From Terriglobia bacterium (GTDB lineage Bacteria > Acidobacteriota > Terriglobia > Terriglobales > Acidobacteriaceae), in assembly GCA_020072585.1 (NCBI GenBank), contig JAIQGL010000005.1:62001-126000 (forward strand): DNA of 64,000 nt, written 5' to 3'. The notes under the pieces were generated by a model. It saw nothing but the letters and a program-made list of their open reading frames with translations. It was not told where the DNA came from and ran no database searches. Each line of letters begins with the position of its first letter. The first letter of the stretch is position 1. Below are positions 20,227 to 28,157 of this stretch, piece after piece. Position numbers and translations under genes: made by a program.

Positions 20227-21402
20227 ATGCGCTTCCAGTTCGTAGATCAAGGATGGGAAAGCGAGTTCCGAAAGGCGTTAAAGGACTCGAATGGCTTTGT
20301 TCGGATCATCTGCCCCTTCATCCAAAGCTGGCCGGTTCAACTTCTGCTTGGAGGAGGTCGTCCTAACCGTTTCGAGGTAATTACACGTTATAACCTCGAC
20401 GACTTCGCTTCGGGGGTGAGCGATCCCTCTGCACTTCGCACGCTCCTCGAACACGGTGCCCACATAAGAGGTATTCGCGGACTCCACGCAAAGCTTTACG
20501 TCATCGGCGATTGTGCAATGGTGACGTCTGCAAACCTGACCGAAAAAGGCCTGCACGACAACCACGAATTTGGCATCATCACCAGAGACCCGCTAGACGT
20601 TCTGGAGTGCAACCGCTACTTTGAAATCCTGTGGCACAGAGTCGGGCAGAAGGACCTCACTTTGGAAAAGGTGGAGGAATGGGAGAGTGTACTGTTGGCC
20701 TACAAGGGCGGCGTCGCAGCCGGTGCGAAGCTCGGGGATGAAGGGGCAATCGTGTGGCCCACCGGTGATGAAGAATCGCCGGAATCGGAAGGGGCCGATG
20801 TTGATGTTGAGTTCTTCCCGGGCGAACAAGCGTTCGTGAAGTTCTTCGGCAATGATTCTACCCGTGTTCCCACTTCGCTACCGGTGAAGGACGAAATTCG
20901 TCGATCAGGTTCTCATTGGGCACTTACTTATGCGAAAAGACCGACAGGGGTAAGAGATGGCGCGTTGATGTTTATGTCCCGGCTCGTGAGAGATCCTCAC
21001 GACATCGTGATCTATGGTCGAGCGACCGGAACCTCACACGCCCCTGGTCGTGATGACGCCACAACCGCTGATTTGGAGCGGCGTCCCTGGAAAAGTCACT
21101 GGCGCTATTACATCCGCGTTACTGATCCCGAGTTCATCGACGGTACATTGGAAAACGGCGTTCAGCTATCGCGTTTGAAGGCTACGTTTGGATCGAACGC
21201 CTTTGCGACTACGAAGGCAAATGCAGCCAGGGGTGTTGGAAATACCGATCCAAATCGAGCATATCTACAGCAACCAGCGGTCCGTCTCACGCCCGAAGCA
21301 GCGTCGTGGCTTTCCAACCAGTTTGAGGTAGCGGCGACGAAACATGGGAGACTGCGGCGAGGCGACATGCTTGATCTCGACTGGCCCCCGGTCCCGGCCT
21401 AA
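20227..21402 (+). CDS. Phospholipase D-like domain protein
   Basis: 391 aa from the ATG at 20227, chosen because GGAAGGAG sits at ideal spacing; an in-frame ATG at 20185 lacks one. The N-terminal domain carries one PLD-type motif: LHAKLYVIGD with His87 and Lys89, followed by TSANLTEKGLHDNHEFG. Those features recur in PLD-fold nucleases of restriction and defence loci. The C-terminal half (about 200-390) is unrecognised and may bind nucleic acid. A single HKD motif implies that it works as a dimer, as other one-motif PLD enzymes do. The GIY-YIG-like gene lies 130 bp downstream, so the pair may be one defence module. Confidence 0.75.
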   Translation: MRFQFVDQGWESEFRKALKDSNGFVRIICPFIQSWPVQLLLGGGRPNRFEVITRYNLDDFASGVSDPSALRTLLEHGAHIRGIRGLHAKLYVIGDCAMVTSANLTEKGLHDNHEFGIITRDPLDVLECNRYFEILWHRVGQKDLTLEKVEEWESVLLAYKGGVAAGAKLGDEGAIVWPTGDEESPESEGADVDVEFFPGEQAFVKFFGNDSTRVPTSLPVKDEIRRSGSHWALTYAKRPTGVRDGALMFMSRLVRDPHDIVIYGRATGTSHAPGRDDATTADLERRPWKSHWRYYIRVTDPEFIDGTLENGVQLSRLKATFGSNAFATTKANAARGVGNTDPNRAYLQQPAVRLTPEAASWLSNQFEVAATKHGRLRRGDMLDLDWPPVPA

Positions 21403-21532
21403 CAGATGACGAACTTCTCGTTTTTCGGCTCTTCACCCTGCCGCTGCTGGCCCTTCTCGTCCTCGGTAAACATCAGCTCATGTTCCTGCTCCACACGCCT
21501 CCAGGCAACGGTGGGAGAGGAGGGGCACGATC

Positions 21533-22486
21533 ATGGTTGCTAAATATCCCGCTGAATTCTTGTTGGAGTTCCGCGCCGTGGACCGGTTTCTGTTTCGCGT
21601 CTCCGACTTACGCGACCTTCGTGAACCGCAGCACAGCCAACTCTTCAAAAGGCTCGACAATTGTCACATATATCTCCTCGGGAAACGTCCTCGCGTTTGG
21701 GTGGTACCGGAAAGCATCCACGCTACTGACGAAACCGTACAATTTACCATCGAATACAAACTCGCAGGTCTTATACGTCGGCGCAATGTTGAATTGCTAC
21801 GGAGTGTCTTTTCCCCAGAGGAAGCCTTCTTTGAAGCGTCCCCTTATCCCCATCGCGATCTCATTTCGCGTGACACAAACGGTCGGATTGTTACCCAAAC
21901 GTGGCTATCGAATTTTATCCACTTAATGCCTCATGTTGAAGAGGGCGCAAGGGACTTGCAAATAGTGTATGTAGGGCAGGGACTGCGTAAGTCAGCGATT
22001 GATCGATTGCAGAACCACAAGACCTTGCAGCATATTCTTGGAGAAATCAACTCACATGAGCCGGATGCTGAAGCGTTCGTGATGATCTACGACTTCGAGT
22101 ATCGGAAGCAAGCCTTGACATTTTACAACGTGCCCGTGGAGATCAGCGGCAACGCCGCAAAACGGCGCCGAAAGAGGGCTCTTGCATATAGGCCTACCGT
22201 GAAAGAACAGGTGGCTTTGGTAGAGGCTTCGATCATTTCCTATTTTCAAACCCGGCAGTTCAACACTCACTATCTCACCTTCCCGGATCAAAAATACCAA
22301 ATCCTTAAGAAGATTTACGAAGCGGATTTTGCGGCCATTGTCGTGCAGCTGGACAACACAAATATTGGGAACCAGCGGACATATTCCGAATGCGTGATTC
22401 CTCGAAGCACCCACTACATCGTGGTGGACTTTCGTCGCTTGGAAGGAAAGTATTCTGTGTTGGAGTCATTCGCCGAGAGACGGTGA
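21533..22486 (+). CDS. GIY-YIG-like protein of cargo 2
   Basis: 317 aa with a strong ribosome-binding site (GAGAGGAGGGG) before the ATG at 21533. No family is certain. The central segment IVYVGQGLRKSAIDRLQNHK at about 143-162 has the spacing of the GIY-YIG fold (a YVG core, then Arg and His on the next helix). A later LVEASIISYFQTRQFN, about 220-240, supplies a Glu where that fold keeps its metal ligand. The first GIY half is weak (IVYVG), so this remains a fold-level guess. If correct, cargo 2 would pair two unrelated nuclease folds. An overlapping open frame at 21480-21926 is a shadow. Confidence 0.55.
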   Translation: MVAKYPAEFLLEFRAVDRFLFRVSDLRDLREPQHSQLFKRLDNCHIYLLGKRPRVWVVPESIHATDETVQFTIEYKLAGLIRRRNVELLRSVFSPEEAFFEASPYPHRDLISRDTNGRIVTQTWLSNFIHLMPHVEEGARDLQIVYVGQGLRKSAIDRLQNHKTLQHILGEINSHEPDAEAFVMIYDFEYRKQALTFYNVPVEISGNAAKRRRKRALAYRPTVKEQVALVEASIISYFQTRQFNTHYLTFPDQKYQILKKIYEADFAAIVVQLDNTNIGNQRTYSECVIPRSTHYIVVDFRRLEGKYSVLESFAERR

Positions 22487-22556
22487 ACTCGGATGCCCCA
22501 GAAGTCCTGGTCCGGAAAATTAGAATTCATGGGATGCCGAATTGGAAAATATTATC

Positions 22557-22912
22557 TCAGGCGTGTTCACGCCGGTCTTGGCCAAGCACACCAAGAGTTT
22601 CACTTTGATCGACACGCTCGCGGTCGGAGTGGACCGGATTCAGCGGAACTTCGACCCGCTGCAGCGCCAGATGGAGGCCTGGAGGAAGACGCAGAATCAC
22701 CGACGATACGGCGAAGTGATCTTCTACTCCGCGTTCATTAACGGCAAGCTCGAAGCGCCGAGAACTCTGCTCGCCGAAGTCCATCGGTTGTACTTCGAAC
22801 CGCACTACCCGGCATTCTTGGCCAGGACCATGTGGAGTCTCTCGAACGCGTTTGCCAGCGCCTTCAAGAAACTCGACCCGGTGCCGCAGTTCAAAGCGAC
22901 CGCAAAGCTGGG
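22557..22912 (+). pseudogene. DUF932 3' fragment, copy 3 (with compensating indels)
   Basis: Homology to the intact gene starts at the same Ser-Gly codon pair as copy 2 and ends inside the KLG codons, so the natural C-terminus is lost. Within it, an extra A (about 22693) and a missing C (about 22714) shift and then restore the frame, replacing QITDDTAKL with QNHRRYGEV. The open frame running on past 22912 reads the antisense of the next gene and is not meaningful. It is diverged from both copy 1 and copy 2. Confidence 0.85.
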
Positions 22913-22990
22913 CCGCCACTATCTCCCGACGCTAGCCGAGGCCCAGACCATAACAGCTGGTTGGGGTTGCCAATTCCGCCAATGGTCGCT

Positions 22991-24343
22991 TTACATTCCC
23001 TTAGAAGCAGTTGTTGCGAGTTGCTCTTTCGCCTTATTCTCAGCGGGAATAATTACCCTTTCCTCTAAGTGCGCTAGGAGTTCCTCCTGAGTTTGATAAA
23101 GCACAGGTTCTAAAACCCAAGAATAACGCCGGAAGTGCTCGAACATGCTGTATTCCTGCTGCGACGCGAGCAGTATTGGTTGAACTGGCACCGAAGGAAG
23201 GTCCGGCACGATACGTTCCAACTCCTGAGGAATACTCTTCGCTTCTGTGATATCGGCAATCACGAAGCGGGCCATATGGGCGAGGATCGAAATGGTCTCT
23301 GTCAGATCTCTGCTTGCAGGCTTCTCAAAATCGAACACCACGGGCGAGTAGTCCCGTTTTTGGAGTTCATCCCGGATCGCGTCCAGAATTGCCTTGCGCT
23401 CCGGCGTAAACCTACCGAGAACCAGCACCACCTTGGATGTGATTGTGTCGATAAGGTGTCTGATCTTCTCGTTGTGGAGCAGAAGGTAAATGAATTGGCC
23501 GACTTCGAGGTTATCAACCGTGATCGTGGGTTCGTCGTGATCGGTAATCACCAGATTTGACTGAGTTGCGCCCTTTAACGCGATGCCCCAGGCGGAAATC
23601 CCGTAAATCCTACAACGCGAAATGTTAGCGTCCACCAATCTGGTCTTGATCAGAACACTGCTAGTGAGGTTTGCTTCCGAAAGGTCCGCACCGCTGAAAT
23701 CTGTCTCGCAGAGGTCGGCGTGCGAGAGATTTGCTTTGCTGAGCTTGGCGGATCGGACGTTCCCACGTGTGAGCCTGGCCCAACTAAGATCTGCTTGAGT
23801 CAGAATGGCTTCACTAAGGTCTGCACCTTTGAGGTTTGCCCCTTCAAGGTCTGCTAAGGTCAAATTCGCTTCTCGGAGATGGGAGTTCACTAAATCAATG
23901 CCTTTTAGGCATGCATTGAACAGATTAGCCTTTGTCAGATCTGCGGACCAGACTTTTGCGTCACCGAAGTTTGCGTGCGTGAGATTCGCACCGACCAGAC
24001 GAGCATACAGAAGTTGAGCGCCGCTAAAATTAGCTTCGGTAGCATCCGTCCCGGAAAGTGTCGCCGCACACAAATTTGCACCCATGAGCTTCGCAGACCT
24101 AAGATCCGAGTTGGTGAGATCGGATTCGCTTAGATCCGCTTCCTCGACGTTTGCAAAACATAGTTTTATTCCCTGGAGCTTCCTTCCGACTAAATCTGCC
24201 TTCGCGAGATCAGGGCAAACGTCGGGTTGGCGTTCCCGCCATGCATTCCAGGCTGTGACACCTTGCTCCAGCATGCTGAGGTGTTCGGGATTCGGCACTG
24301 TTCCCTCACATGAAGAAGTATGCTGCCGCAGAAACTCCCCCAC
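22991..24343 (-). CDS. Pentapeptide-repeat protein with TIR-like effector domain
   Basis: 450 aa reading from a GTG at 24343; an ATG at 24274 (residue 24) is an alternative start. Residues about 45-260 are pentapeptide repeats of the A(D/N)LXX type (ANLTHANF, ADLTKANL, ANLKGADL), forming a right-handed beta-helix. Residues about 300-430 form an alpha/beta domain: VVLVLGRFTPERKAILDAIR, then SPVVFDFEKP, then ARFVIADITEA. This pattern matches TIR-like nucleotide-handling domains. A repeat sensor joined to a TIR-like effector suggests abortive-infection defence, by family analogy. It is the sole gene of cargo 3 and is transcribed against its surroundings. Confidence 0.75.
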   Translation of the reverse strand: MGEFLRQHTSSCEGTVPNPEHLSMLEQGVTAWNAWRERQPDVCPDLAKADLVGRKLQGIKLCFANVEEADLSESDLTNSDLRSAKLMGANLCAATLSGTDATEANFSGAQLLYARLVGANLTHANFGDAKVWSADLTKANLFNACLKGIDLVNSHLREANLTLADLEGANLKGADLSEAILTQADLSWARLTRGNVRSAKLSKANLSHADLCETDFSGADLSEANLTSSVLIKTRLVDANISRCRIYGISAWGIALKGATQSNLVITDHDEPTITVDNLEVGQFIYLLLHNEKIRHLIDTITSKVVLVLGRFTPERKAILDAIRDELQKRDYSPVVFDFEKPASRDLTETISILAHMARFVIADITEAKSIPQELERIVPDLPSVPVQPILLASQQEYSMFEHFRRYSWVLEPVLYQTQEELLAHLEERVIIPAENKAKEQLATTASKGM

Positions 24344-24434
24344 AACGGGATATTCTCAACGTCAGCTGGTGTAGTGTAAGGGAGCCAGCGGTAAAGTGCC
24401 ACCACCCGCTATGGGCTAACCAGCTAAGGGAGAG

Positions 24435-24540
24435 TGAGCCTGTCGAACGCGTTTACCAGCCTGTTCAAAAAGCTCGTTCCGGTTCCGCAGTTCAAACCAA
24501 CCGCAAAGCTGGGCGCCTTCTCGTCCAGTTGTTCAACTGA
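24435..24540 (+). pseudogene. DUF932 3' fragment, copy 4
   Basis: About 106 bp matching the very end of the DUF932 gene (SLSNAFTSLFKKLVPVPQFK). A one-base deletion near 24520 shifts the last codons, so the natural end (LVQLFN-stop) falls out of frame. It is followed after 2 bases by the same hairpin stem as the intact copy. This is the original junction between the DUF932 gene and the PRTRC operon. All cargo lies between it and the intact copy at 3261. Confidence 0.8.
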
Positions 24541-24542
24541 TT

Positions 24543-24580
24543 CGTGATCTCCGCTGCCCTTATCCCGCGCGGAGATCACG
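24543..24580 (+). terminator. 12-bp-stem hairpin matching the one at 3984
   Basis: CGTGATCTCCGC (24543-24554) pairs with GCGGAGATCACG (24569-24580), loop of 14 nt, followed by CTTCATTTTT, which makes it a good intrinsic terminator. The stem core is identical to that after the intact DUF932 gene, while the loops differ. Confidence 0.8.
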
Positions 24581-24641
24581 CTTCATTTTTAACTGGCATA
24601 AACTATCGTGGGTCCACAGTCCCATCCCGCAAGGAGTCACC

Positions 24642-25238
24642 ATGTTCAAGGAATTAGAGGCCCTGCTGGCAAGGCGATCTCTCACTATCACCGTTGCCAC
24701 TCTCGCCGCAGGACAAATCAGAGTGAATGTCATTCCTCATTCCCGGCCCGAAGACACCAAGACCAACGAGCAGATTAAGTACACGCATAAGGACGAAGTT
24801 GCTGCAATTCCGGATTCGGCGATCAAAGCTCTGACAACCCCCATTTCTCTCACCGGAACGGCAGAGGAAATTGACGCCAAGCTGGCGGATGTTCTGCTGG
24901 AATTCGTCGAATCTCATACGCAGCTTCAGGCAACGTTCGACCGCGCCAGCACGGAAATTTCTGACGCTGTTAAAGCGATTGACGAGCGCAATAAGAACAA
25001 GGCCAAGGTCAAAACCACGGCGTCCAAAGCGGAACAGAAAGAAGATCCGAAGGTCAAGGCAGATGACAAGCCAAAGCAAGATGAAACCTTGCCGCTGTGG
25101 TGGACAAATCCCTCGGTACCACCGCCTGGGGCCGCCGCGACACACGGCCCTGGTTCTCCGACAGCTTCGGGCAACGCGCTACAAGCGAACAGTCAACCCA
25201 CAACCATCATCGAGGAGGCAGCTCAACCATGCCGATAA
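24642..25238 (+). CDS. PRTRC system protein E
   Basis: 198 aa matching PRTRC protein E. The conserved N-terminal domain (FKELEALLARRSLTITVA, then RVNVIPHSRPED) covers about residues 1-110. A Lys-rich linker (about 115-155) and a Pro/Gly-rich tail follow. AAGGAG precedes the ATG. PRTRC genes travel together on plasmids and integrated elements with ParB- and ThiF-related genes; their molecular function is unknown. The 3' end overlaps protein C by 10 bp. It heads the PRTRC operon, directly after the hairpin at 24543. Confidence 0.88.
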   Translation: MFKELEALLARRSLTITVATLAAGQIRVNVIPHSRPEDTKTNEQIKYTHKDEVAAIPDSAIKALTTPISLTGTAEEIDAKLADVLLEFVESHTQLQATFDRASTEISDAVKAIDERNKNKAKVKTTASKAEQKEDPKVKADDKPKQDETLPLWWTNPSVPPPGAAATHGPGSPTASGNALQANSQPTTIIEEAAQPCR

Positions 25239-25438
25239 CGGTCACCAAGCTTGAACGAGAGTTTGTGTTTGATGGACATCCACTTCCTGATCCCAATCCA
25301 GATATGTCCGTCGAACAGGTGAGAGAGATGTACATCCCCACGCACCCGGAGATCACTACTGCCACCGTGACCGGGCCTGAAACTGTTGAAGGCAAGCTGC
25401 GCTACACGTTCAGCAGAGCTATCGGTTACAAGGGTTGA
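25229..25438 (+). CDS. PRTRC system protein C
   Basis: 69 aa matching PRTRC protein C: TKLEREFVFDGHPLPDPNPD, then the EHYPELTTA-like run (THPEITTATVTGPE) and a C-terminal YTFSRAIGYKG. The ATG at 25229 is preferred over an upstream in-frame ATG because CGAGGAGG lies just before it (25211-25218) and the protein then has the family length. It overlaps protein E by 10 bp. The next small ORF begins at the base after its stop. Confidence 0.88.
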   Translation: MPITVTKLEREFVFDGHPLPDPNPDMSVEQVREMYIPTHPEITTATVTGPETVEGKLRYTFSRAIGYKG

Positions 25439-25657
25439 ATGGAGCGACGCAATAGCGAAAGGCGTTTGCTTCGAACTCTTGAGCGTATCGCGGCCAGTTC
25501 ACAGTCGGAAGATGCACGACTCCTCACCGAGGTGGAAAAATGCCCATCCTCAAAAGCCGCCTGCTCCATTCTCGCAGGCGCCCTCAACTGCAACGCCGGC
25601 CACAATCGCGACGAGGTGCTCAGGCCCGTTGCAAGCTGGATACATCCACTCGTCTGA
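25439..25657 (+). CDS. Small protein between PRTRC C and F
   Basis: A 72-aa frame whose ATG directly abuts the TGA of PRTRC C and which reads as a plausible soluble protein (ERRLLRTLERIAASSQSEDA, then a Cys-containing second half). It overlaps the annotated start of PRTRC F in another frame. In that overlap this frame looks protein-like, whereas F reads as Arg-rich nonsense. That supports this gene being real and F starting later. I do not recognise a family. Confidence 0.5.
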   Translation: MERRNSERRLLRTLERIAASSQSEDARLLTEVEKCPSSKAACSILAGALNCNAGHNRDEVLRPVASWIHPLV

Positions 25658-26676
25658 TTGCGCCAGCCAATACTCTATCGCTACCAACATTGGATGGTGT
25701 GAAGGACCGCTTCGAATTTTCTCTTGGGAGTGAGGCGGCCCTTCCCTTGGCCCGCGCGCTGATACGGCAAGGCTTATTAGGCGATAAACATCTGGAAAGG
25801 GCCACATCGCCGGTTGGAGGAGTCGAAGCGGCCCTAGCGGAAATTGTGAGTGATAACTTCGGCGGCGCGCAGGACGAATTCGATATTTCCGTATCCATTT
25901 CCGATCGCCTTGAGGATTATCGAAAACCTGAGAATGTCTTGTTCTTTGTCTGGTCCAATTCACCGGATCCACAGTACATTCCTCTCCGCCCGGTTTTTGA
26001 AAGGCTCGAGAATAATCCTAGTCGGGATCGGCTGATGGCGAGCTTGTACCGCTGGCTCTATGGCGCAGCATCGAAGGTGTTTGATGCGTTCGGTTTCGAT
26101 GAGGCAAAGAACGTTTATACCTGGCGGAAGGAGTGGTATGCGGAGGCGCGAGAGAACGGAGAGGATGTAGACGCCGAAGGTGAGGTGGAAGCGTCCGATC
26201 CAGCCAAGGTCATCAGCTACATCCGCGATTCGGAGCGGTTGGCGCTGAAGGACGCACACGCAATCGACGCGATTCGTTCAATCGCGGACGAGAAGCTCCG
26301 ATCTGCTTTCGCCAATGCCCTGCAAATGTACACGGCCGTGCGCCGAATCAAGCTGCCGAGCATGTCTGAAGAGTGTCGGCGAATTCTCGACGATGCCGCA
26401 TATTACATGGACTCGTACCCCGTGCCCGGAGTGGGCATAAGCCACTGGCGCGACGATCCAATCGTTGCATGGTTCGATGAGTTCTGCCAAGAGCAGTTCG
26501 AGAGCGGCTCAACGTGCCGCGCTCCGATCATTCTGTGTTTTCGTCCGGAGGATACCACTTGCTTTTTGCAAATTGCCGCAGCTCTTCCCGGATTGGTGCG
26601 GACGGTAGCCGGGCTGAGCCAGTGGCTTCGGTTTTCTCTGGAGCTGGAAAATGCAAGTAACTACGGAAATCGGTAA
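25540..26676 (+). CDS. PRTRC system protein F
   Basis: Up to 378 aa matching PRTRC protein F. Recognisable sequence begins about residue 47 (LSLPTLDGVKDRFEFSLG) and continues through VYTWRKEWYAEARENGED and CRAPIILCFRPEDTTC. The first roughly 40 residues after the ATG at 25540 are Arg-rich and overlap the small upstream gene, so translation more likely starts near 25654-25700 at a non-ATG codon such as the CTG in the CTGA overlap at 25654. The 3' end overlaps PRTRC B by 26 bp. Function is unknown beyond membership of the cassette. Confidence 0.82.
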   Translation: MPILKSRLLHSRRRPQLQRRPQSRRGAQARCKLDTSTRLIAPANTLSLPTLDGVKDRFEFSLGSEAALPLARALIRQGLLGDKHLERATSPVGGVEAALAEIVSDNFGGAQDEFDISVSISDRLEDYRKPENVLFFVWSNSPDPQYIPLRPVFERLENNPSRDRLMASLYRWLYGAASKVFDAFGFDEAKNVYTWRKEWYAEARENGEDVDAEGEVEASDPAKVISYIRDSERLALKDAHAIDAIRSIADEKLRSAFANALQMYTAVRRIKLPSMSEECRRILDDAAYYMDSYPVPGVGISHWRDDPIVAWFDEFCQEQFESGSTCRAPIILCFRPEDTTCFLQIAAALPGLVRTVAGLSQWLRFSLELENASNYGNR

Positions 26677-27373
26677 TCGGCATCAGTTTGTATTGAAGAA
26701 GGCGTTGCTCGTCTATGAGGACCAGATTTCCAGGCGCGAACAGTTCGTCACCGTTCATGATGTAATGCGCGAAGGCGCTGAGCCTCGGACACCCCGCTTA
26801 GGACCGGGCACACTGCTTACAACCGCTTTCCTGAAGCAGTTGTGCCGAGGTCTGGAGCGCAAGGCAAAAGCGGTCATCTTGCCTGAAAGTGTGCTGGTTT
26901 GCACCTCGGATCTACTGGTTTGGTGGACCCCAGAACGGACGCACCGTATGTATTTCTCGGATGGGGCGGAAGACCGAAGCGAAATCAACGGACGAGTCTG
27001 CCCACATCCTCCCCTCGTGTGGTCGGTAAGGCATGGACGCCTGTCATTACGCGCGCTCACCCGAGCTGTTCGACCGACTGCGACGAGCGAACTGATGATC
27101 GCTCCGTACTGGAACACCGAACCTTCACGCGGGGACGTTTGCGAAGGCGACATGCGCCGGCCACGCGAGACAGACGTCACCAACATCCTTCAGTGGGAAG
27201 AAGGCTTTTTCAATAGCCGTTTCACTCATCCCAGTGGCATGGGCAAGCTCACCACACATTCGGGAGGCTTTATTGGCCTGTGGACAGAACTGGCTGGAAG
27301 AGAACGGTTCCCAGGTGAATATCTGATACCGGCCAGACAGACGCTTCAGCAATTTGTCGGGGAGGCAACATAA
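26651..27373 (+). CDS. PRTRC system protein B
   Basis: 240 aa matching PRTRC protein B. It starts at an ATG preceded by CTGGAG inside the end of protein F. Characteristic stretches are AILPESVLVCTSDLLVWWTP, MYFSDGAED and HPPLVWSVRHGRLSLRALT, the last being the family core. A C-terminal domain (FNSRFTHPSGMGKLTTHSGG) follows. The ThiF-family gene begins 3 bp after the stop, in the same order as in other PRTRC cassettes. Confidence 0.88.
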   Translation: MQVTTEIGNRHQFVLKKALLVYEDQISRREQFVTVHDVMREGAEPRTPRLGPGTLLTTAFLKQLCRGLERKAKAVILPESVLVCTSDLLVWWTPERTHRMYFSDGAEDRSEINGRVCPHPPLVWSVRHGRLSLRALTRAVRPTATSELMIAPYWNTEPSRGDVCEGDMRRPRETDVTNILQWEEGFFNSRFTHPSGMGKLTTHSGGFIGLWTELAGRERFPGEYLIPARQTLQQFVGEAT

Positions 27374-27376
27374 ACC

Positions 27377-28138
27377 ATGAAGCCTGTCGTCCATAAGCTC
27401 AATCGCTCGCGCGCAATGTATAGAGTGGCAGTCGTAGGCTGCGGCGGGACTGGCGCTGCCCTCATCGGCGGTTTGCCCTTCCTGCACCAGGCGCTCACTG
27501 CGATGGGCCATCCCGGTCTGCAAGTGATCGTTGCCGACGGCGACAAAGTGTCTGCAAGTAACTGTGTGCGGCAGCCATTCTCCGAATCAGAAATTGGGTT
27601 ATTCAAATCCACAGTTTTGGTTAATCGCCTCAATTTGTTTTGGGGGCTGAAGTGGCAGGCGTCAACGGAATACGTGACCAGGAAAACCGAAGGGAAGGTA
27701 GACATTCTGATTTCATGCGTGGATACGCGCACGGCGCGATTTGAGATCATCCGCTCGCCCCTCTTCAAGGAATGCGCCTATTGGCTCGATATCGGGAATA
27801 CGGCTAATGGCGGCCAATTCGTTTTAGGACAGCCAAAGAACAGCAGAAACCGCAGGGCTCCGCAAAGACTCGCCACCGTGGCAGAGCTCTTCCCGGAGAT
27901 CGTCAAGCCGGGCCTCGATAGAAATGACGATCTTCCTTCATGCAGCGCTGTCGAAGCGCTTGAACGGCAGGAGCCGTTTGTCAACCAAACGCTCTCATAC
28001 CATGCTCTGGCAATGCTCGCTAGACTCTTTCGCCACGGCCAGATCACGCATCATGGTGGGTTCATCAACCTAGCCACTGGAAGATTAGCACCGCTTCACA
28101 TCAGCACCAGGATGCGCGTAGAGGCTCGGAAACCTTAG
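27377..28138 (+). CDS. PRTRC system ThiF-family protein
   Basis: 253 aa of the ThiF/E1-like adenylating fold. The Rossmann nucleotide loop is GCGGTGAALIGGL at about residues 21-33, followed by the Asp-containing strand VIVADGDKVSASNCVRQPF typical of the family. In E1-like proteins this domain activates a C-terminal carboxylate of a small protein. No obvious Gly-Gly-ending partner is encoded here, so the substrate is unknown. It is the last PRTRC gene; ParB-like and protein D genes of a full set are not in this window. Confidence 0.88.
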   Translation: MKPVVHKLNRSRAMYRVAVVGCGGTGAALIGGLPFLHQALTAMGHPGLQVIVADGDKVSASNCVRQPFSESEIGLFKSTVLVNRLNLFWGLKWQASTEYVTRKTEGKVDILISCVDTRTARFEIIRSPLFKECAYWLDIGNTANGGQFVLGQPKNSRNRRAPQRLATVAELFPEIVKPGLDRNDDLPSCSAVEALERQEPFVNQTLSYHALAMLARLFRHGQITHHGGFINLATGRLAPLHISTRMRVEARKP

Positions 28139-28157
28139 TAAATGTTACGATGAGCAC

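Noticed and set aside
21480..21926. A 148-codon plus-strand frame at the start of cargo 2 gene 2
   Set aside because: It overlaps the better frame at 21533, which has a strong ribosome-binding site and protein-like content.
22542..23090. A 182-codon frame joining DUF932 copy 3 to downstream sequence
   Set aside because: Past 22912 it reads the antisense of the pentapeptide gene, so it is a chimera by chance and not a gene.
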